Shown: positions 42,771-52,404, counted from the stretch's first letter. The stretch is 59,889 nucleotides of DNA from Staphylococcus sp. GSSP0090 (GCF_013391405.1 NZ_JACBFD010000017.1:293-60181), one strand, 5' to 3'. The notes: a model not told the origin generated them from the letters alone. Made by a program: numbers and translations.

Positions 42771-43177
42771 AACAATCACTCCTTTTTATAAATAATTTAA
42801 TATAGTGCTCGGTATTACGTCACGCACCAAATCATACTTTATATAGCAACTTGTAGGCGCATCATTGAATTGATAGTATTTCTGCAAAGATACATATAGA
42901 AAAATCGGACATAGCACAGCCTAATGTTGAATGAGTAACTTTTACTTATATCATACCCATTAATCGGCTTTTTACCGTTATATAAAATATTTTCACTATG
43001 CGTTGACCATGCAAGCTGTGTTAAATCATAAGCGTACGGCCAGGATATAGTGCGATGAGCAAGTTATTTAGCGCCCAGTCTTTTAATCGGAGTGAAAACG
43101 GGTAAACATAATGTAAACAAAGCCATCGCTGTTTTGTTATGCTATGAGTAACTTTATGTAAAGAGGAGCGGTTAACA
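42771..43177. other. Divergent promoter region of the XRE gene and nfrA
   Basis: About 400 bases without a gene. I see no clear operator; GTAAACATAATGTAAAC (43103-43119) is a near-direct repeat close to the nfrA promoter. Confidence 0.4.
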
Positions 43178-43933
43178 GTGTCTGAACATGTATATAACCT
43201 ATTGAAAAATCACCATTCAGTCAGAAAATTTAAGAAAGAACCTATATCAGAAGCACATATTAAACAACTTGTAGAAGCAGGTCAGAGTGCCTCCACTTCA
43301 AGTTATTTACAAGCCTATTCAATTATTGGTATCAATGATCCAGAAATTAAAGAAGAGTTAAAAGAAGTATCTGGTCAACCTTATGTTGTTGAAAATGGTT
43401 ATTTATTTGTTTTTGTGATGGATTACTATAGACATTCCATTATCAATGAAGAATCTAAACATGATATGCAAACGTCATTTGAGTCTGCGGAAGGATTGCT
43501 TGTTGGTACCATCGATGCGACATTAGTAGCTCAAAACATTGCAACAACAGCTGAAGATATGGGCTACGGCATGGTATATTTGGGCTCATTGAGAAATGAT
43601 GTGGAAAGAGTAAGAGAGATTCTCGATTTACCTAAACATACTTTCCCACTTTTCGGTATGGCACTGGGTATACCGGAAGATGATGAAAATGGTAGCCCTA
43701 AACCAAGATTACCTTTTGAACATGTATTTCATGCCAATCAATATAATAGTGACAAGGATAGTCAACGTGAAGCGTTAAAAGCATATGACCAAACAGTTAG
43801 TGATTACTATAGTTCACGTACAAGTGGTGAACGCACTGAATCGTGGTCTAATCAAGTTGCTAACTTTATGAGTGCGAAACAGCGTCTAGATATGTTAGAA
43901 CAACTGAATAAATCAGGATTTATTAAAAAATAA
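43178..43933 (+). CDS. nfrA: NADPH-dependent flavin/nitro-reductase NfrA
   Basis: A 251-residue FMN nitroreductase of the NfsA/FRP group, GTG start behind GAGGAGCGG. NHHSVRKFKKEPISEAHIKQLV is the FMN-binding N-terminus; DATLVAQNIATTAEDMGYGMVYLG and the FGMALGIPEDD region are conserved. Reduces nitro compounds, FMN and disulfides with NADPH. In S. aureus NfrA responds to oxidative stress; it lies here next to ahpCF as in that genome. Confidence 0.93.
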   Translation: MSEHVYNLLKNHHSVRKFKKEPISEAHIKQLVEAGQSASTSSYLQAYSIIGINDPEIKEELKEVSGQPYVVENGYLFVFVMDYYRHSIINEESKHDMQTSFESAEGLLVGTIDATLVAQNIATTAEDMGYGMVYLGSLRNDVERVREILDLPKHTFPLFGMALGIPEDDENGSPKPRLPFEHVFHANQYNSDKDSQREALKAYDQTVSDYYSSRTSGERTESWSNQVANFMSAKQRLDMLEQLNKSGFIKK

Positions 43934-44012
43934 TACAATAGAAGCGAACCATAGCTTAGGATAGCTTTGATATTTTAATATCCTGTGATATCACGGAAGG
44001 GAGGGGATCGAG

Positions 44013-44594
44013 TTGAATATGTTTGATAAAATTTTTAGAAAAAAACGAGATGCTTCCGAGCCTCAGAATGGAAATGAAAAATATATTTATTCGTCGCAAA
44101 GTCAACTCACGCGTGATGAAGCCCAGCATTATTGGGAAAAAATGGCTCAAAAATTAATTGTCGGTGCGATTAATTCGGTAGATTATACGGCAGAACGCAT
44201 CTTCATCTTGATCTCCTTTGATGAAAAAGACCCCACGATTGATATATTTTTCCAAATGAATGGACAGTTAAGAATGTGGAATGATTTAGACAATGAAGCA
44301 CATAAAAAAGTCATTTCAAATAGTATTGTTAACCAAGCGCCTAATATGGTTAAACAAATCAATTGCATATATAACAGTGTAGATATGACGAGACTTGCAT
44401 ATGCTCAAGTTCAATATGAATTTGAAAGTAAGGCGTGGTATCTTCACGACATTACTGAAGGTAGTATAGAAGCGCAATTAGAGAAGGAGCCTGCATTTTT
44501 AAAATGGTTTGACGATGTCTCGAAATCAATCGATACACTGTCACTCGATGGGAAACATAGAATTACGTGGGGACCTTTCAAACCAGAATGTTAA
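44013..44594 (+). CDS. Conserved hypothetical protein
   Basis: A 193-residue soluble protein. TTG 44013 is 8 bases behind GGAGGGG; ATG 44019 is the alternative. It has YIYSSQSQLTRDEAQHYWEKMAQKLI, DYTAERIFILISFDEKDPTIDIFF and a Trp-rich C-terminus (AWYLHDITEG, ITWGPFKPEC). The strand-helix plan recalls YezG/DUF600 immunity-like proteins, but I cannot confirm this. Terminator at 44646-44695. Confidence 0.7.
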   Translation: MNMFDKIFRKKRDASEPQNGNEKYIYSSQSQLTRDEAQHYWEKMAQKLIVGAINSVDYTAERIFILISFDEKDPTIDIFFQMNGQLRMWNDLDNEAHKKVISNSIVNQAPNMVKQINCIYNSVDMTRLAYAQVQYEFESKAWYLHDITEGSIEAQLEKEPAFLKWFDDVSKSIDTLSLDGKHRITWGPFKPEC

Positions 44595-44645
44595 CGACAA
44601 AACGTTGTCGCCTTAATGATTGAAAAACAATATATTAATAAATAA

Positions 44646-44695
44646 AACGCTCCAAATAGCCAAGTATATTACTTGATTATTTGGAGCGTTTTTGG
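44646..44695 (+). terminator. Rho-independent terminator
   Basis: AACGCTCCAAATA / TATTTGGAGCGTT perfect 13-bp stem followed by TTTGG. Confidence 0.8.
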
Positions 44696-44797
44696 TGTGA
44701 TAAGCCAAAATTTAATGTTTAGAAGTGGCGTAATAAGTAAAAGATTAATTTTGTGATTTTATTCACAAAAAGTTCGAAAAAACATACATATACATAT

Positions 44798-44811
44798 TGT
44801 AAGTGTTTTCA
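44798..44811 (+). promoter_or_regulatory. cre-like site upstream of pfoR-sdaAB-sdaAA
   Basis: TGTAAGTGTTTTCA matches the CcpA operator consensus TGWNANCGNTNWCA except for T instead of C at the centre. It lies 84 bases before the pfoR start, consistent with glucose repression of serine catabolism. Confidence 0.55.
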
Positions 44812-44894
44812 TTTAATCATATTATGAAAGCGATATAGTTTTGAAAAACAATTAATTTAAAATCGATTAAATGAAAAAGGAAGGGTTTTTGAAA

Positions 44895-45929
44895 ATGGAT
44901 ATTATTTTAGGTGTGGGAACGTTACTTATTGTGTTATTGGCGATGACTCTATTTTTGAATTTTGCGCCACATGGCAAAAAAGGGCTTCAAGCATTGTCTG
45001 GAGCTGCTTGCGCCACATTTCTACCACAAGCATTTCTCAGTTATGCCATAGGTGGTGTGTTTGATATTAAATTTTTACAAGAGATTGGAGACTTGGCCGG
45101 GAGTTTAAGTGGTGTAGCTGTCGGTTTTTTAACCTGTCTAAAATTGGGCGTATCACCCGTTTTTGCGGTGATTGTTGGTTTAGTATTACATGATTTTAAA
45201 CTGTTGCCAGCGTTTTTAGCAGCATATTTGATTTCATTTGCAATCAAATTTATAGAGAAGAAAGTGCCTGAAGGATTGGATTTAATTACTGTGATTTTGT
45301 TTGCGCCAGCAGTAGCTTTTTTACTGGCAAGTGTTTTGAGTCCTGGCGTCATGGCATTATTACAACAAATTGGTAGTGCTGTCACTGCAGTTGGAGATAA
45401 TAATCCATACGTATTAGCAGCAATATTAGGCCTTATTATTCCTGTGACAGGTATGACACCGTTGAGCTCTATGGTGTTGACGAGCTTACTTGGGTTGACT
45501 GGGTTACCGATGGCTATTGGTGCTTTAACTTGTACAGGCAGTTCTTTTGTAAACTTTATTATGTTCAGACAGTTGAAAATTGGTAACGGTTCTAAAGCAT
45601 TTGCAGTAGCCATTGAACCATTAACGCAAATTGATATTATTGCTAAATATCCACTGCAACTTTATGGTACAAATGCAATCATTGGTGTTGTCAATGCTTG
45701 TATTGTCACGTTTAGCGGTCTTGTGATCAATGTGACAGGTATGGCAACACCGATCGCAGGCGCTATTGTATTATTCGGTTTCAATGATGCACTGCGTTCT
45801 ATAGTAACAATCATTACAGTAGCGATTACAAGTATTTTACTTAGTTTTGTAATTGGTAAAACGTTAAATAAATTCAATTTAACAAGCTTGAATTTCAATA
45901 TACCAAGAATAAAAAAACATGCAAATTAA
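44895..45929 (+). CDS. pfoR: PfoR-type PTS EIIC-like membrane protein
   Basis: A 344-residue protein with about nine or ten helices, of the EIIC-like family that includes the perfringolysin regulator PfoR. ATG 44895 is chosen behind GGAAGG. LQALSGAACATFLPQAFLSYAIGG, IPVTGMTPLSSMVLTSLLGLTG and AVAIEPLTQIDIIAKYPLQL are the conserved regions. It is 12 bases ahead of sdaAB; the same trio occurs in other staphylococci, so it is more likely a serine-linked transporter than a DNA-binding regulator (inference). Confidence 0.82.
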   Translation: MDIILGVGTLLIVLLAMTLFLNFAPHGKKGLQALSGAACATFLPQAFLSYAIGGVFDIKFLQEIGDLAGSLSGVAVGFLTCLKLGVSPVFAVIVGLVLHDFKLLPAFLAAYLISFAIKFIEKKVPEGLDLITVILFAPAVAFLLASVLSPGVMALLQQIGSAVTAVGDNNPYVLAAILGLIIPVTGMTPLSSMVLTSLLGLTGLPMAIGALTCTGSSFVNFIMFRQLKIGNGSKAFAVAIEPLTQIDIIAKYPLQLYGTNAIIGVVNACIVTFSGLVINVTGMATPIAGAIVLFGFNDALRSIVTIITVAITSILLSFVIGKTLNKFNLTSLNFNIPRIKKHAN

Positions 45930-45941
45930 GGAGCGATATCC

Positions 45942-46619
45942 ATGGCAAGAAAACAAGATTATCAGAGTGCATTTGATGTTATTGGTCCTATAATGATGGG
46001 GCCATCCAGTTCACATACTGCAGGCGCCGTGAAGATCGGTAATGCAGCAAGAACATTGTTACAAAGACAACCTCAATCCATCAAGATACATTACTATGAA
46101 TCATTCGCATCTACACATAAAGGACATGGTACAGATTTAGCAATTATTGGTGGTGCGATGGGCTTCAACACGTTTGATGAACGGATTAAAAATGCGATTG
46201 CAATTACTGAAGCTCAAAATATAAATGTTGAAATTATCGAAGAGGCAGGTTCGAGTCTGGGTGAACATCCAAACTGCGCGCTTGTGAAATTAGAATGTGA
46301 CGGTAGACATGTTGAAATTAATGGCATTTCAATCGGTGGTGGCACAATAAAAATTAAGAGTATTCATGTAGATGGACTATGTATACTCATGCATCATGGT
46401 TTACCTATTCTTGTAATAGATGGAGAAGCCAATATTTCTAAAATTAATCATCTGATAAATGATTTAATTGAAAATGGTGCGGATATTAACGAAGAAATTA
46501 AGACGATTAGTGAGGGAAAATGTTTATTAGCATTACATTTAAATAAGCAATTACCAGATGACATTTTAGATACATTAAGTAGCAAATATGTTGAATTGAA
46601 TTTTTCTTATATTAAATAG
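45942..46619 (+). CDS. sdaAB: L-serine dehydratase, beta subunit
   Basis: A 225-residue subunit of the iron-sulfur L-serine deaminase (serine to pyruvate and ammonia). DVIGPIMMGPSSSHTAGAVKIGN is the family signature; an ACT-like domain forms the C-terminal third (HHGLPILVIDGEANISKI). AAGGAG before the ATG; 12 bases to sdaAA. Confidence 0.94.
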   Translation: MARKQDYQSAFDVIGPIMMGPSSSHTAGAVKIGNAARTLLQRQPQSIKIHYYESFASTHKGHGTDLAIIGGAMGFNTFDERIKNAIAITEAQNINVEIIEEAGSSLGEHPNCALVKLECDGRHVEINGISIGGGTIKIKSIHVDGLCILMHHGLPILVIDGEANISKINHLINDLIENGADINEEIKTISEGKCLLALHLNKQLPDDILDTLSSKYVELNFSYIK

Positions 46620-46631
46620 AGGAGAGGTATT

Positions 46632-47522
46632 ATGTTTGGTTCAATGCAAGAGATTATAGATTATGCGATAAAACATGAAACGACTTTTGCTGAAATGATG
46701 ATTCAAGATGAAATAGCTCTTAAAGGCATATCGAGAGATGAAGTGAGAGCTTTAATGAAGCAAAATATTGACATTATGAGAGATGCATTAGAAAAAGGGC
46801 TAACAGGAGAGGGGGTAAAAAGTGTTACAGGATATACAGGCCAAGATGCAGTGAAATTAGCATATTATAATGAGACTGCGCACCCACTTTCGGGACATGA
46901 AATGGTAGAAGCTTTAAAAGGTGCGATATCAACGAATGAAGTGAATGCTGCGATGGGAATTATTTGTGCAACACCCACGGCAGGATCTTCAGGTACGATT
47001 CCTGGTATACTATTCAAATTAGAACAGTCACATGATTTGACGATAGATCAAATGATAGATTTCTTATTTGCAGCAGCCTTATGTGGTAGAGTGATTGCTA
47101 ATAATGCAAGTGTGGCAGGTGCCATTGGAGGTTGTCAGGCAGAAGTTGGTTCAGCTTCTGCTATTGCAGCAGCGGCAGCAGTTGAAATATTTGGAGGTTC
47201 ACCACAAGCGAGTGGTCACGCGATGGCATTAGCCATTAGCAATTTATTGGGATTGGTTTGTGACCCTGTCGCTGGGTTAGTTGAAATTCCATGTGTAATG
47301 AGAAACGCGATTGGATCTGGTAATGGATTGATTTCAGCGGATCTTGCTTTAGCTGGTGTAGAGAGTAGAATTCCTGTCGATGAAGTCATAGAGGCTATGG
47401 ATAAAGTAGGACGTAATTTACCAAGTTCTTTGAGAGAAACAGGCATGGGCGGTTTAGCCGGCACGCCTACAGGTGAAGCAATCAAAAGGAAAATCTTTGG
47501 TAAGTCTACTATCGGTTCATAA
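46632..47522 (+). CDS. sdaAA: L-serine dehydratase, alpha subunit
   Basis: A 296-residue catalytic subunit holding the [4Fe-4S] cluster. CATPTAGSSGTIPGI, GGCQAEVGSASAIAAAA, LVCDPVAGLVEIPCVMRN contain the cluster cysteines and substrate site; it ends GMGGLAGTPTGEAIKRKIFG. AGAGGAGAGG ribosome site. Feeds pyruvate from serine during amino-acid growth. Confidence 0.95.
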   Translation: MFGSMQEIIDYAIKHETTFAEMMIQDEIALKGISRDEVRALMKQNIDIMRDALEKGLTGEGVKSVTGYTGQDAVKLAYYNETAHPLSGHEMVEALKGAISTNEVNAAMGIICATPTAGSSGTIPGILFKLEQSHDLTIDQMIDFLFAAALCGRVIANNASVAGAIGGCQAEVGSASAIAAAAAVEIFGGSPQASGHAMALAISNLLGLVCDPVAGLVEIPCVMRNAIGSGNGLISADLALAGVESRIPVDEVIEAMDKVGRNLPSSLRETGMGGLAGTPTGEAIKRKIFGKSTIGS

Positions 47523-47618
47523 TTTTATTATCAAATAATAACGATGATGGATTGGCTAAAAAATTAAATTGAAAAAATAAATGTTTCCCACTAAACTGTA
47601 TGTTAAGAGGTGGGAGAC

Positions 47619-47798
47619 ATGTTATTTAAACTGGGGCTCATATTTTTGGCATTTATTATTAGCAGTATTGTGACGTATTATTTTACGACAGACGGCACCT
47701 GGGTTAATTTGCTTTTTAAGTCGTTATCATTAAGTTTAATTATTGTATTTTTATTTAATTATATAAAGTTGATGATAGATATTAAACGCAACCAGTGA
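47619..47798 (+). CDS. Small two-helix membrane protein
   Basis: A 59-residue protein; ATG 47619 behind AGAGGTGGGAG. Two helices (LGLIFLAFIISSIVTYYF; SLSLSLIIVFLFNYIKLM) and a basic tail. Followed by the terminator at 47827-47898. Function unknown. Confidence 0.65.
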   Translation: MLFKLGLIFLAFIISSIVTYYFTTDGTWVNLLFKSLSLSLIIVFLFNYIKLMIDIKRNQ

Positions 47799-47826
47799 TG
47801 TTCATTAAGCGATTGATAAAATATAA

Positions 47827-47898
47827 AAAAGGTTGGAACACGTGTGCAATCGGTCTCCCGAGAGGGAGTGAAACGAGCCATTTGTGTTCCAACCTTTT
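47827..47898. terminator. Long terminator hairpin between convergent genes
   Basis: AAAAGGTTGGAACAC / GTGTTCCAACCTTTT perfect 15-bp stem with an inner hairpin TCTCCCGAGAGGGAG; ends both the gene at 47619 and tcyP on the other strand. Confidence 0.8.
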
Positions 47899-47958
47899 CT
47901 TTTTGAGTTATGACCAGAATCGCATAACTGCTTAGATTAAATGATTATTGTAAATATA

Positions 47959-49338
47959 TTAATTTGTAATTTCGGCATATTTTTTTTCGTTATAAGTGTC
48001 TTTGTCTAAGTTGTTAGTTAATTTTGCTGTGCCTGTTCCGGCGAGGATTGAATCATTAACATTGAGTGCGGTACGACCCATATCGATTAATGGTTCAACA
48101 GAGATCAAGACACCTGCAAGCGCGATTGGTAAGTTTAATGTAGATAATACTATAATGGATGCAAATGTTGCACCGCCACCTACACCAGCTACACCAAAGG
48201 AACTGATGATAACGACACCAATGACAGATAATATAAATTGTAAGTTGATTTCTACGCCAGCTGCTGGTGCTACCATAATGGCTAGCATGGCTGGATAAAT
48301 ACCGGCACATCCGTTTTGACCAATTGATAAACCGAATGAAGCAGAGAAGTTAGCAATACCATCAGGTACACCCAAACGATTTTTTTGAGTTTGCACATTC
48401 AATGGTAGTGATCCTGCGCTTGAACGGGATGTGAAAGCGAACATAAGTACTTCACCAGTTTTCTTAACAAATGTGACCGGATTTAATCCTAAACCGGAAA
48501 CGATAATAAGATGAATGATATACATAACAATAAGTGCTGCGTATGATGCAATAACGAACTTACCTAAAGTCCAGATGGCACCAAAATCACTTGTTGCAAT
48601 CGTAGAGGTCATAATTGCTAAAATACCATAAGGTGTTAAACGTAAGACGAATGTTACGATAGCCATTACTAGGTTATATAATGCATCTATACCACGTTTA
48701 AGCAAGTGGCCACTTTCAGGCTGTTTACGCATAACACGTAAGAATGCGAAACCAATAAATGCTGCGAAAATAACGACTGCAATGGTTGATGTTGTACGTT
48801 GACCAGTGAAATCTAAGAATGGGTTACTTGGTAATAATTCTAAGATTTGTTGAGGTAATGTATTAGCCGCCATATCTTTAGCTTGGCTTGCGAGTTCGCT
48901 ACCTCTTGAACTTTCGGCACTACCTAAATCAATAGATGAAGCATCTAGACCGAATACGAGTGCTGAAATAATACCGATGATGGCTGCAATAGCCACGGTA
49001 CCAATTAAGAAAATAAAAATATAAACTCCTATTTTAGCGAATTTATCCCCAATTTTAATTTTAGTAAATGCTGAAACAATTGAAATGAAAATAAGTGGCA
49101 TTACAATCATTTGTAATAAAGCGATGTAACCATCGCCAACGATGCTAAACCAATCCATAGACTGTTTAGTTACTTGTGCATCCACGCCGTAAATTAAATG
49201 AATCGCTACACCAAAAACAATCCCTACCCCTAAGGCAGAGAATACACGTTTAGGAAATGAAACATGCCTTTTAGCCATTACATATAATCCAACGAGGAAG
49301 GCCACAAAAATAATAATGTTAAGAATAGTTAATAACAT
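47959..49338 (-). CDS. tcyP: L-cystine uptake symporter TcyP
   Basis: A 459-residue dicarboxylate/amino-acid:cation symporter family protein. ATG 49338 behind GTAGG gives the family start MLLTILNIIIFVAFLVGL. Conserved: MIVMPLIFISIVSAFTKI, FTSRSSAGSLPLNVQ (the serine-rich hairpin) and VGGGATFASIIVLSTLNLP. Between the sda operon and the guanine-nucleotide region as in S. aureus. Imports cystine, a sulfur source. Confidence 0.9.
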   Translation of the reverse strand: MLLTILNIIIFVAFLVGLYVMAKRHVSFPKRVFSALGVGIVFGVAIHLIYGVDAQVTKQSMDWFSIVGDGYIALLQMIVMPLIFISIVSAFTKIKIGDKFAKIGVYIFIFLIGTVAIAAIIGIISALVFGLDASSIDLGSAESSRGSELASQAKDMAANTLPQQILELLPSNPFLDFTGQRTTSTIAVVIFAAFIGFAFLRVMRKQPESGHLLKRGIDALYNLVMAIVTFVLRLTPYGILAIMTSTIATSDFGAIWTLGKFVIASYAALIVMYIIHLIIVSGLGLNPVTFVKKTGEVLMFAFTSRSSAGSLPLNVQTQKNRLGVPDGIANFSASFGLSIGQNGCAGIYPAMLAIMVAPAAGVEINLQFILSVIGVVIISSFGVAGVGGGATFASIIVLSTLNLPIALAGVLISVEPLIDMGRTALNVNDSILAGTGTAKLTNNLDKDTYNEKKYAEITN

Positions 49339-49524
49339 AAAAAAAGACCTACACTTTCTTATTAATAATTTGAAATCCGATACGTATACTAAGGATATTA
49401 GCAAATTCAATAATATTCAAGTCTATGACTCAAGAAATTTATGAATTTTAAATGACTTTATTTTCTGATAATTAAAAGATAAAAAAAGATTGTGTTAACT
49501 ATTTCTAAAATATAGTAAAAAAAA

Positions 49525-49567
49525 GAATCCTAAACCACAACATTTTGCGGTCTAGGATTCGTTTTTT
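49525..49567. terminator. Terminator hairpin
   Basis: GAATCCTA / TAGGATTC arms around a 20-base loop, with TTTTTT on the right and an A-run on the left. On the minus strand it follows the gene at 49600-50628. Confidence 0.65.
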
Positions 49568-49599
49568 CGTATGCTATTTAACACGATTTTAGAAATGTT

Positions 49600-50628
49600 T
49601 TATAGATTGAATAAGCGTGCGAAGAAACCTTTACGTTCTTCTTTTGGCGCTGCGTTTGTGATTGGTGAAGATTGCGCCTGTGTATCTTCAGTTGATTGCG
49701 CTTGTGTGCTTGGCTCTGTGATTTCTTCAGAGATTGATGAATTATCTGTAGATGAGGTAGATGTTTCATCTGTCTTATCATGTGTTTTTACAGGTTCAGT
49801 AGAAGCCGTTTCTGTTTCATCAGATGATTGATGTTCAGTCGTTTGGTCTGAATTGACGTCAGTTGGTTGCTCACTGATTTGAGTGATTTCTGATTCCTCG
49901 GTCGCTACTTGGGCAGCTGATTTGTCAGTTGTGTTAGCAGACGTTGTATCCGTTGTTGTGTCAGCACTTATAGAAGTCACGTTGTCATCTGATTTTTCTT
50001 TATTATTGGCAGTTTCAGTTGAATGCTCTGTTAGCGTATCCGTGTTATTTGTTGTTGTATTCGTAGCGTTAACATGTTCAGTTTCAACATTCGCTTGAGC
50101 TAACTCAGTTTGTTCTTTTTGTGAATCTTGGATAACGCTTTGTGTTGTTTTGATTTCATCCGTTGATGTTTGAATTGCTTTTAAGGATTCTGTGTTAGCA
50201 TCTAATTTTGTAGTAATTTGATTTTGCATTTCATGTAATTCTTGTTGTTGTTGATGCACTTGGTTAATCATTTGACCAAGCATATGACGTTCATCGCGCA
50301 TTTTTTGAATTTCTGAACGTAAATCTTCAACAAGTTTAGAAACATTTTGATCTGTAGGTAACTGGTTACCGTCATCTTTGACTAATACTTGTAAGAAGTC
50401 TTTTTCTTTTTCTAATTCTTCAAAGGCTAAATCATAACTATTTGTTTGTTTAACCTTATCGGCGATATCTTGGAATAGTTCGATATCCTCTTCTTGGAAA
50501 TCTGTAGCTTCACGGCCACGGTATTCTGTTTTACTAAGTTGGTAACCGCGTTCTTCTAAATGCTGAACGATTTTACGGACTTGTTTTTCACTTAGCTCCA
50601 CACGTTGTGCAAATTCTTTGGTTAACAT
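49600..50628 (-). CDS. HTH/coiled-coil protein with long low-complexity region
   Basis: A 342-residue conserved staphylococcal protein; ATG 50628 behind GAAAGGA. Residues 1-55 form a MerR/RacA-like helix-turn-helix (KEFAQRVELSEKQVRKIVQHLEERGY), then a coiled coil to about 175 (VEDLRSEIQKMRDERHMLGQM, QQQELHEMQNQ), then about 150 residues of Thr/Ser/Glu/Asp-rich low complexity and a C-terminal amphipathic helix KGFFARLFNL. The layout (DNA end, rod, membrane-binding tip) suggests a DNA-membrane tether; this is inference. Confidence 0.75.
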   Translation of the reverse strand: MLTKEFAQRVELSEKQVRKIVQHLEERGYQLSKTEYRGREATDFQEEDIELFQDIADKVKQTNSYDLAFEELEKEKDFLQVLVKDDGNQLPTDQNVSKLVEDLRSEIQKMRDERHMLGQMINQVHQQQQELHEMQNQITTKLDANTESLKAIQTSTDEIKTTQSVIQDSQKEQTELAQANVETEHVNATNTTTNNTDTLTEHSTETANNKEKSDDNVTSISADTTTDTTSANTTDKSAAQVATEESEITQISEQPTDVNSDQTTEHQSSDETETASTEPVKTHDKTDETSTSSTDNSSISEEITEPSTQAQSTEDTQAQSSPITNAAPKEERKGFFARLFNL

Positions 50629-50749
50629 AGAAATAAGTCCTTTCATTAATTAATTTATGTATACCGACGTTTGTCTTCGGTCAGTGAAACGTCAGTCTTA
50701 CCTCTATGTTAGTTTAAACTGTTTTAACAGTGATTTCAAGTGGTGATCA

Positions 50750-51415
50750 CTATCGTTTGCGTAATTCCATTTGTTCAAGTAATGGGTAAATAACGCTTCT
50801 AGAAATTCTGTTTGCAAAAACATATTTAAGAATATAATTTGATTTCACACTAGGACCATAGATATCTTTTGTTAATTCAATATTTGACTTTATAAATAAA
50901 TCCATAGGTTCACCGCTCGCATAATCTCGAATGTTAGGTGCTAAATAGTCAATTTCATTTTGTTTTTCAAAACCGTGTTCATATAAAAATTGGCGTCGGT
51001 TATCCATAATTTGAACTACATCTTCAGAAATGTCCTCGGGTTCTTTTGGTACCTCTAACATAATAAAATTGACATCATGTGCATGTAGTTGATTCGACAA
51101 GATGTTGATTTCTTTTTGAATACGTTCGAGTGTTTTCTTGATGATTTCATCATGATCTTGTTTATCTTTAGCGATTAAATAAATTAAAAAAGATGAATTT
51201 GTTGTGGCTTCATAATGTGCAGTGGCTAAACTCACGACTTCATCTGATTCAGTGCCTACTAAAAAGATGTAGTCATCTTTCGTACGATCATTTTTTAAAG
51301 ACTGTTTAAAAATTTGTTCATCTTCAGATAGGCCAATATCAAATTTGGCATCATATAATTTCAATGCTGATTTAAATAACGGGTCATCGATTGATGTTAT
51401 TGTTTTAAACTCCAT
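50750..51415 (-). CDS. Conserved protein, GNAT-like fold
   Basis: A 221-residue protein present near guaA in other staphylococci. The strands IFLVGTESDEVVSLATAHYEATTNSSFLIYLI and the helix-rich C-terminus fit a diverged GNAT domain, but the acetyl-CoA loop is not evident. GGGGGTG ribosome site. Function unknown. Confidence 0.65.
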   Translation of the reverse strand: MEFKTITSIDDPLFKSALKLYDAKFDIGLSEDEQIFKQSLKNDRTKDDYIFLVGTESDEVVSLATAHYEATTNSSFLIYLIAKDKQDHDEIIKKTLERIQKEINILSNQLHAHDVNFIMLEVPKEPEDISEDVVQIMDNRRQFLYEHGFEKQNEIDYLAPNIRDYASGEPMDLFIKSNIELTKDIYGPSVKSNYILKYVFANRISRSVIYPLLEQMELRKR

Positions 51416-51505
51416 AGGTACACCCCCAAATTATTGCGTTCATTATAACATAATAGTGAACGTATGAATCAAATACTAATTTATGTTGCAGTTAAACATA
51501 AAAAT

Positions 51506-51536
51506 CGCCGAGACATCAATAGATGTGTCTCGGCGG
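51506..51536 (-). terminator. Rho-independent terminator
   Basis: CGCCGAGACA(C)ATC / GATGTCTCGGCG stem followed on the minus strand by ATTTTTA; ends the gene at 51677-52093. Confidence 0.75.
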
Positions 51537-51676
51537 GGCAGTTTAAGGACGTATATACGACTGCTTTGTTGAGGGACAAAATTTTCCTCGTTTATTACTT
51601 TGGTTACTCAGACGCGTCTTAATAAGATTTTTAGCTAATCCCTGAGTTTTATCTGTAATATGAAGTAGGCGTTGAT

Positions 51677-52093
51677 TTATGATTTTGGTCCGTTTGTTTC
51701 TTCAGAGTAATGACTATCGCTTTTAGTTGGATTTGTTTCAAAAGCGACGTTTGCTTTTTCGGCTTCTACATGTGACGTTGTATCTTTTGTAGCAACAACG
51801 AGATAATTGTCATTTAAGATTTCTTTCTTATAACGTGACATTTCCTCGTCAGATAGTTTGTAGTGCGCTAATACAGCTTCTTCACCGTCTTCGCCAGTTA
51901 AGATTTTAGCCATTTTATCACTGAATGACCCACTTGTAGCGGTTAAATTCACTTCAGAGTCATGTAATGCTTCGATGTGTAACTTTGTTTTACTGATGAC
52001 TGTCATTTCTGATTCTTTATAGCCTTCTGAAAGTTTAGATTTTATTGCATCGATGATACCTTCTTTGTTTTGTACAATAGTAAATTCTGACAT
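51677..52093 (-). CDS. General stress protein 17M-like (YflT family)
   Basis: A 138-residue protein of the heat-induced YflT/GSP17M family: VQNKEGIIDAIKSKLSEGYKESEMTVISK, DKMAKILTGEDGEEAVLAHYKLSDEEMSRYKKEILNDNYLVVA. GGAGGAAC ribosome site. The family is sigma-B-linked in Firmicutes; no sigma-B promoter is evident to me here. Confidence 0.8.
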   Translation of the reverse strand: MSEFTIVQNKEGIIDAIKSKLSEGYKESEMTVISKTKLHIEALHDSEVNLTATSGSFSDKMAKILTGEDGEEAVLAHYKLSDEEMSRYKKEILNDNYLVVATKDTTSHVEAEKANVAFETNPTKSDSHYSEETNGPKS

Positions 52094-52336
52094 TTAATGT
52101 TCCTCCGTTCATTATAATATGAATTATTTTGTGTTTACCCTTTAGTTATTATATAAAACGAATACAATTACATTATATAATGTAATGACATGTCTTACAA
52201 ACGACATTTCGATGCATATGTGAGCGTTTTCTGAAAAATGGTATATGATTTCAAAGTTGTTGTAAAGCGTTTACAATGGATAAGCGTATTGAAAATATTG
52301 CCAAAATTTGCTATCATCAGTTAATAATTTATCTAA

Positions 52337-52404
52337 CTCATATAATCTGAAGGATACGGCTTTAGAAGTTTCTACCATGTTGCCATTAACGACATGACTA
52401 TGAG
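52337..52404 (+). ncRNA. Guanine riboswitch (purine class)
   Basis: P1 CTCATA/TATGAG encloses TATAATCTGAAGGATACGGC, TAGAAGTTTCTACC and a P3 hairpin ATGT..ACAT, then GACTATG. The C in GACTATG is the specificity base (C74) that selects guanine over adenine. It heads the xpt-pbuX-guaB-guaA operon; the only clear terminator (52615-52649) is 210 bases further on. Confidence 0.93.

Noticed and set aside
45041..45613. 190-codon minus-strand frame opposite pfoR
   Set aside because: Shadow frame: composition (Ala/Thr/Pro/Asn-rich without hydrophobic pattern) mirrors the membrane gene on the other strand.
47827..47898. Possible T-box or riboswitch near tcyP
   Set aside because: It lies at the 3' ends of convergent genes and is a plain long terminator hairpin.
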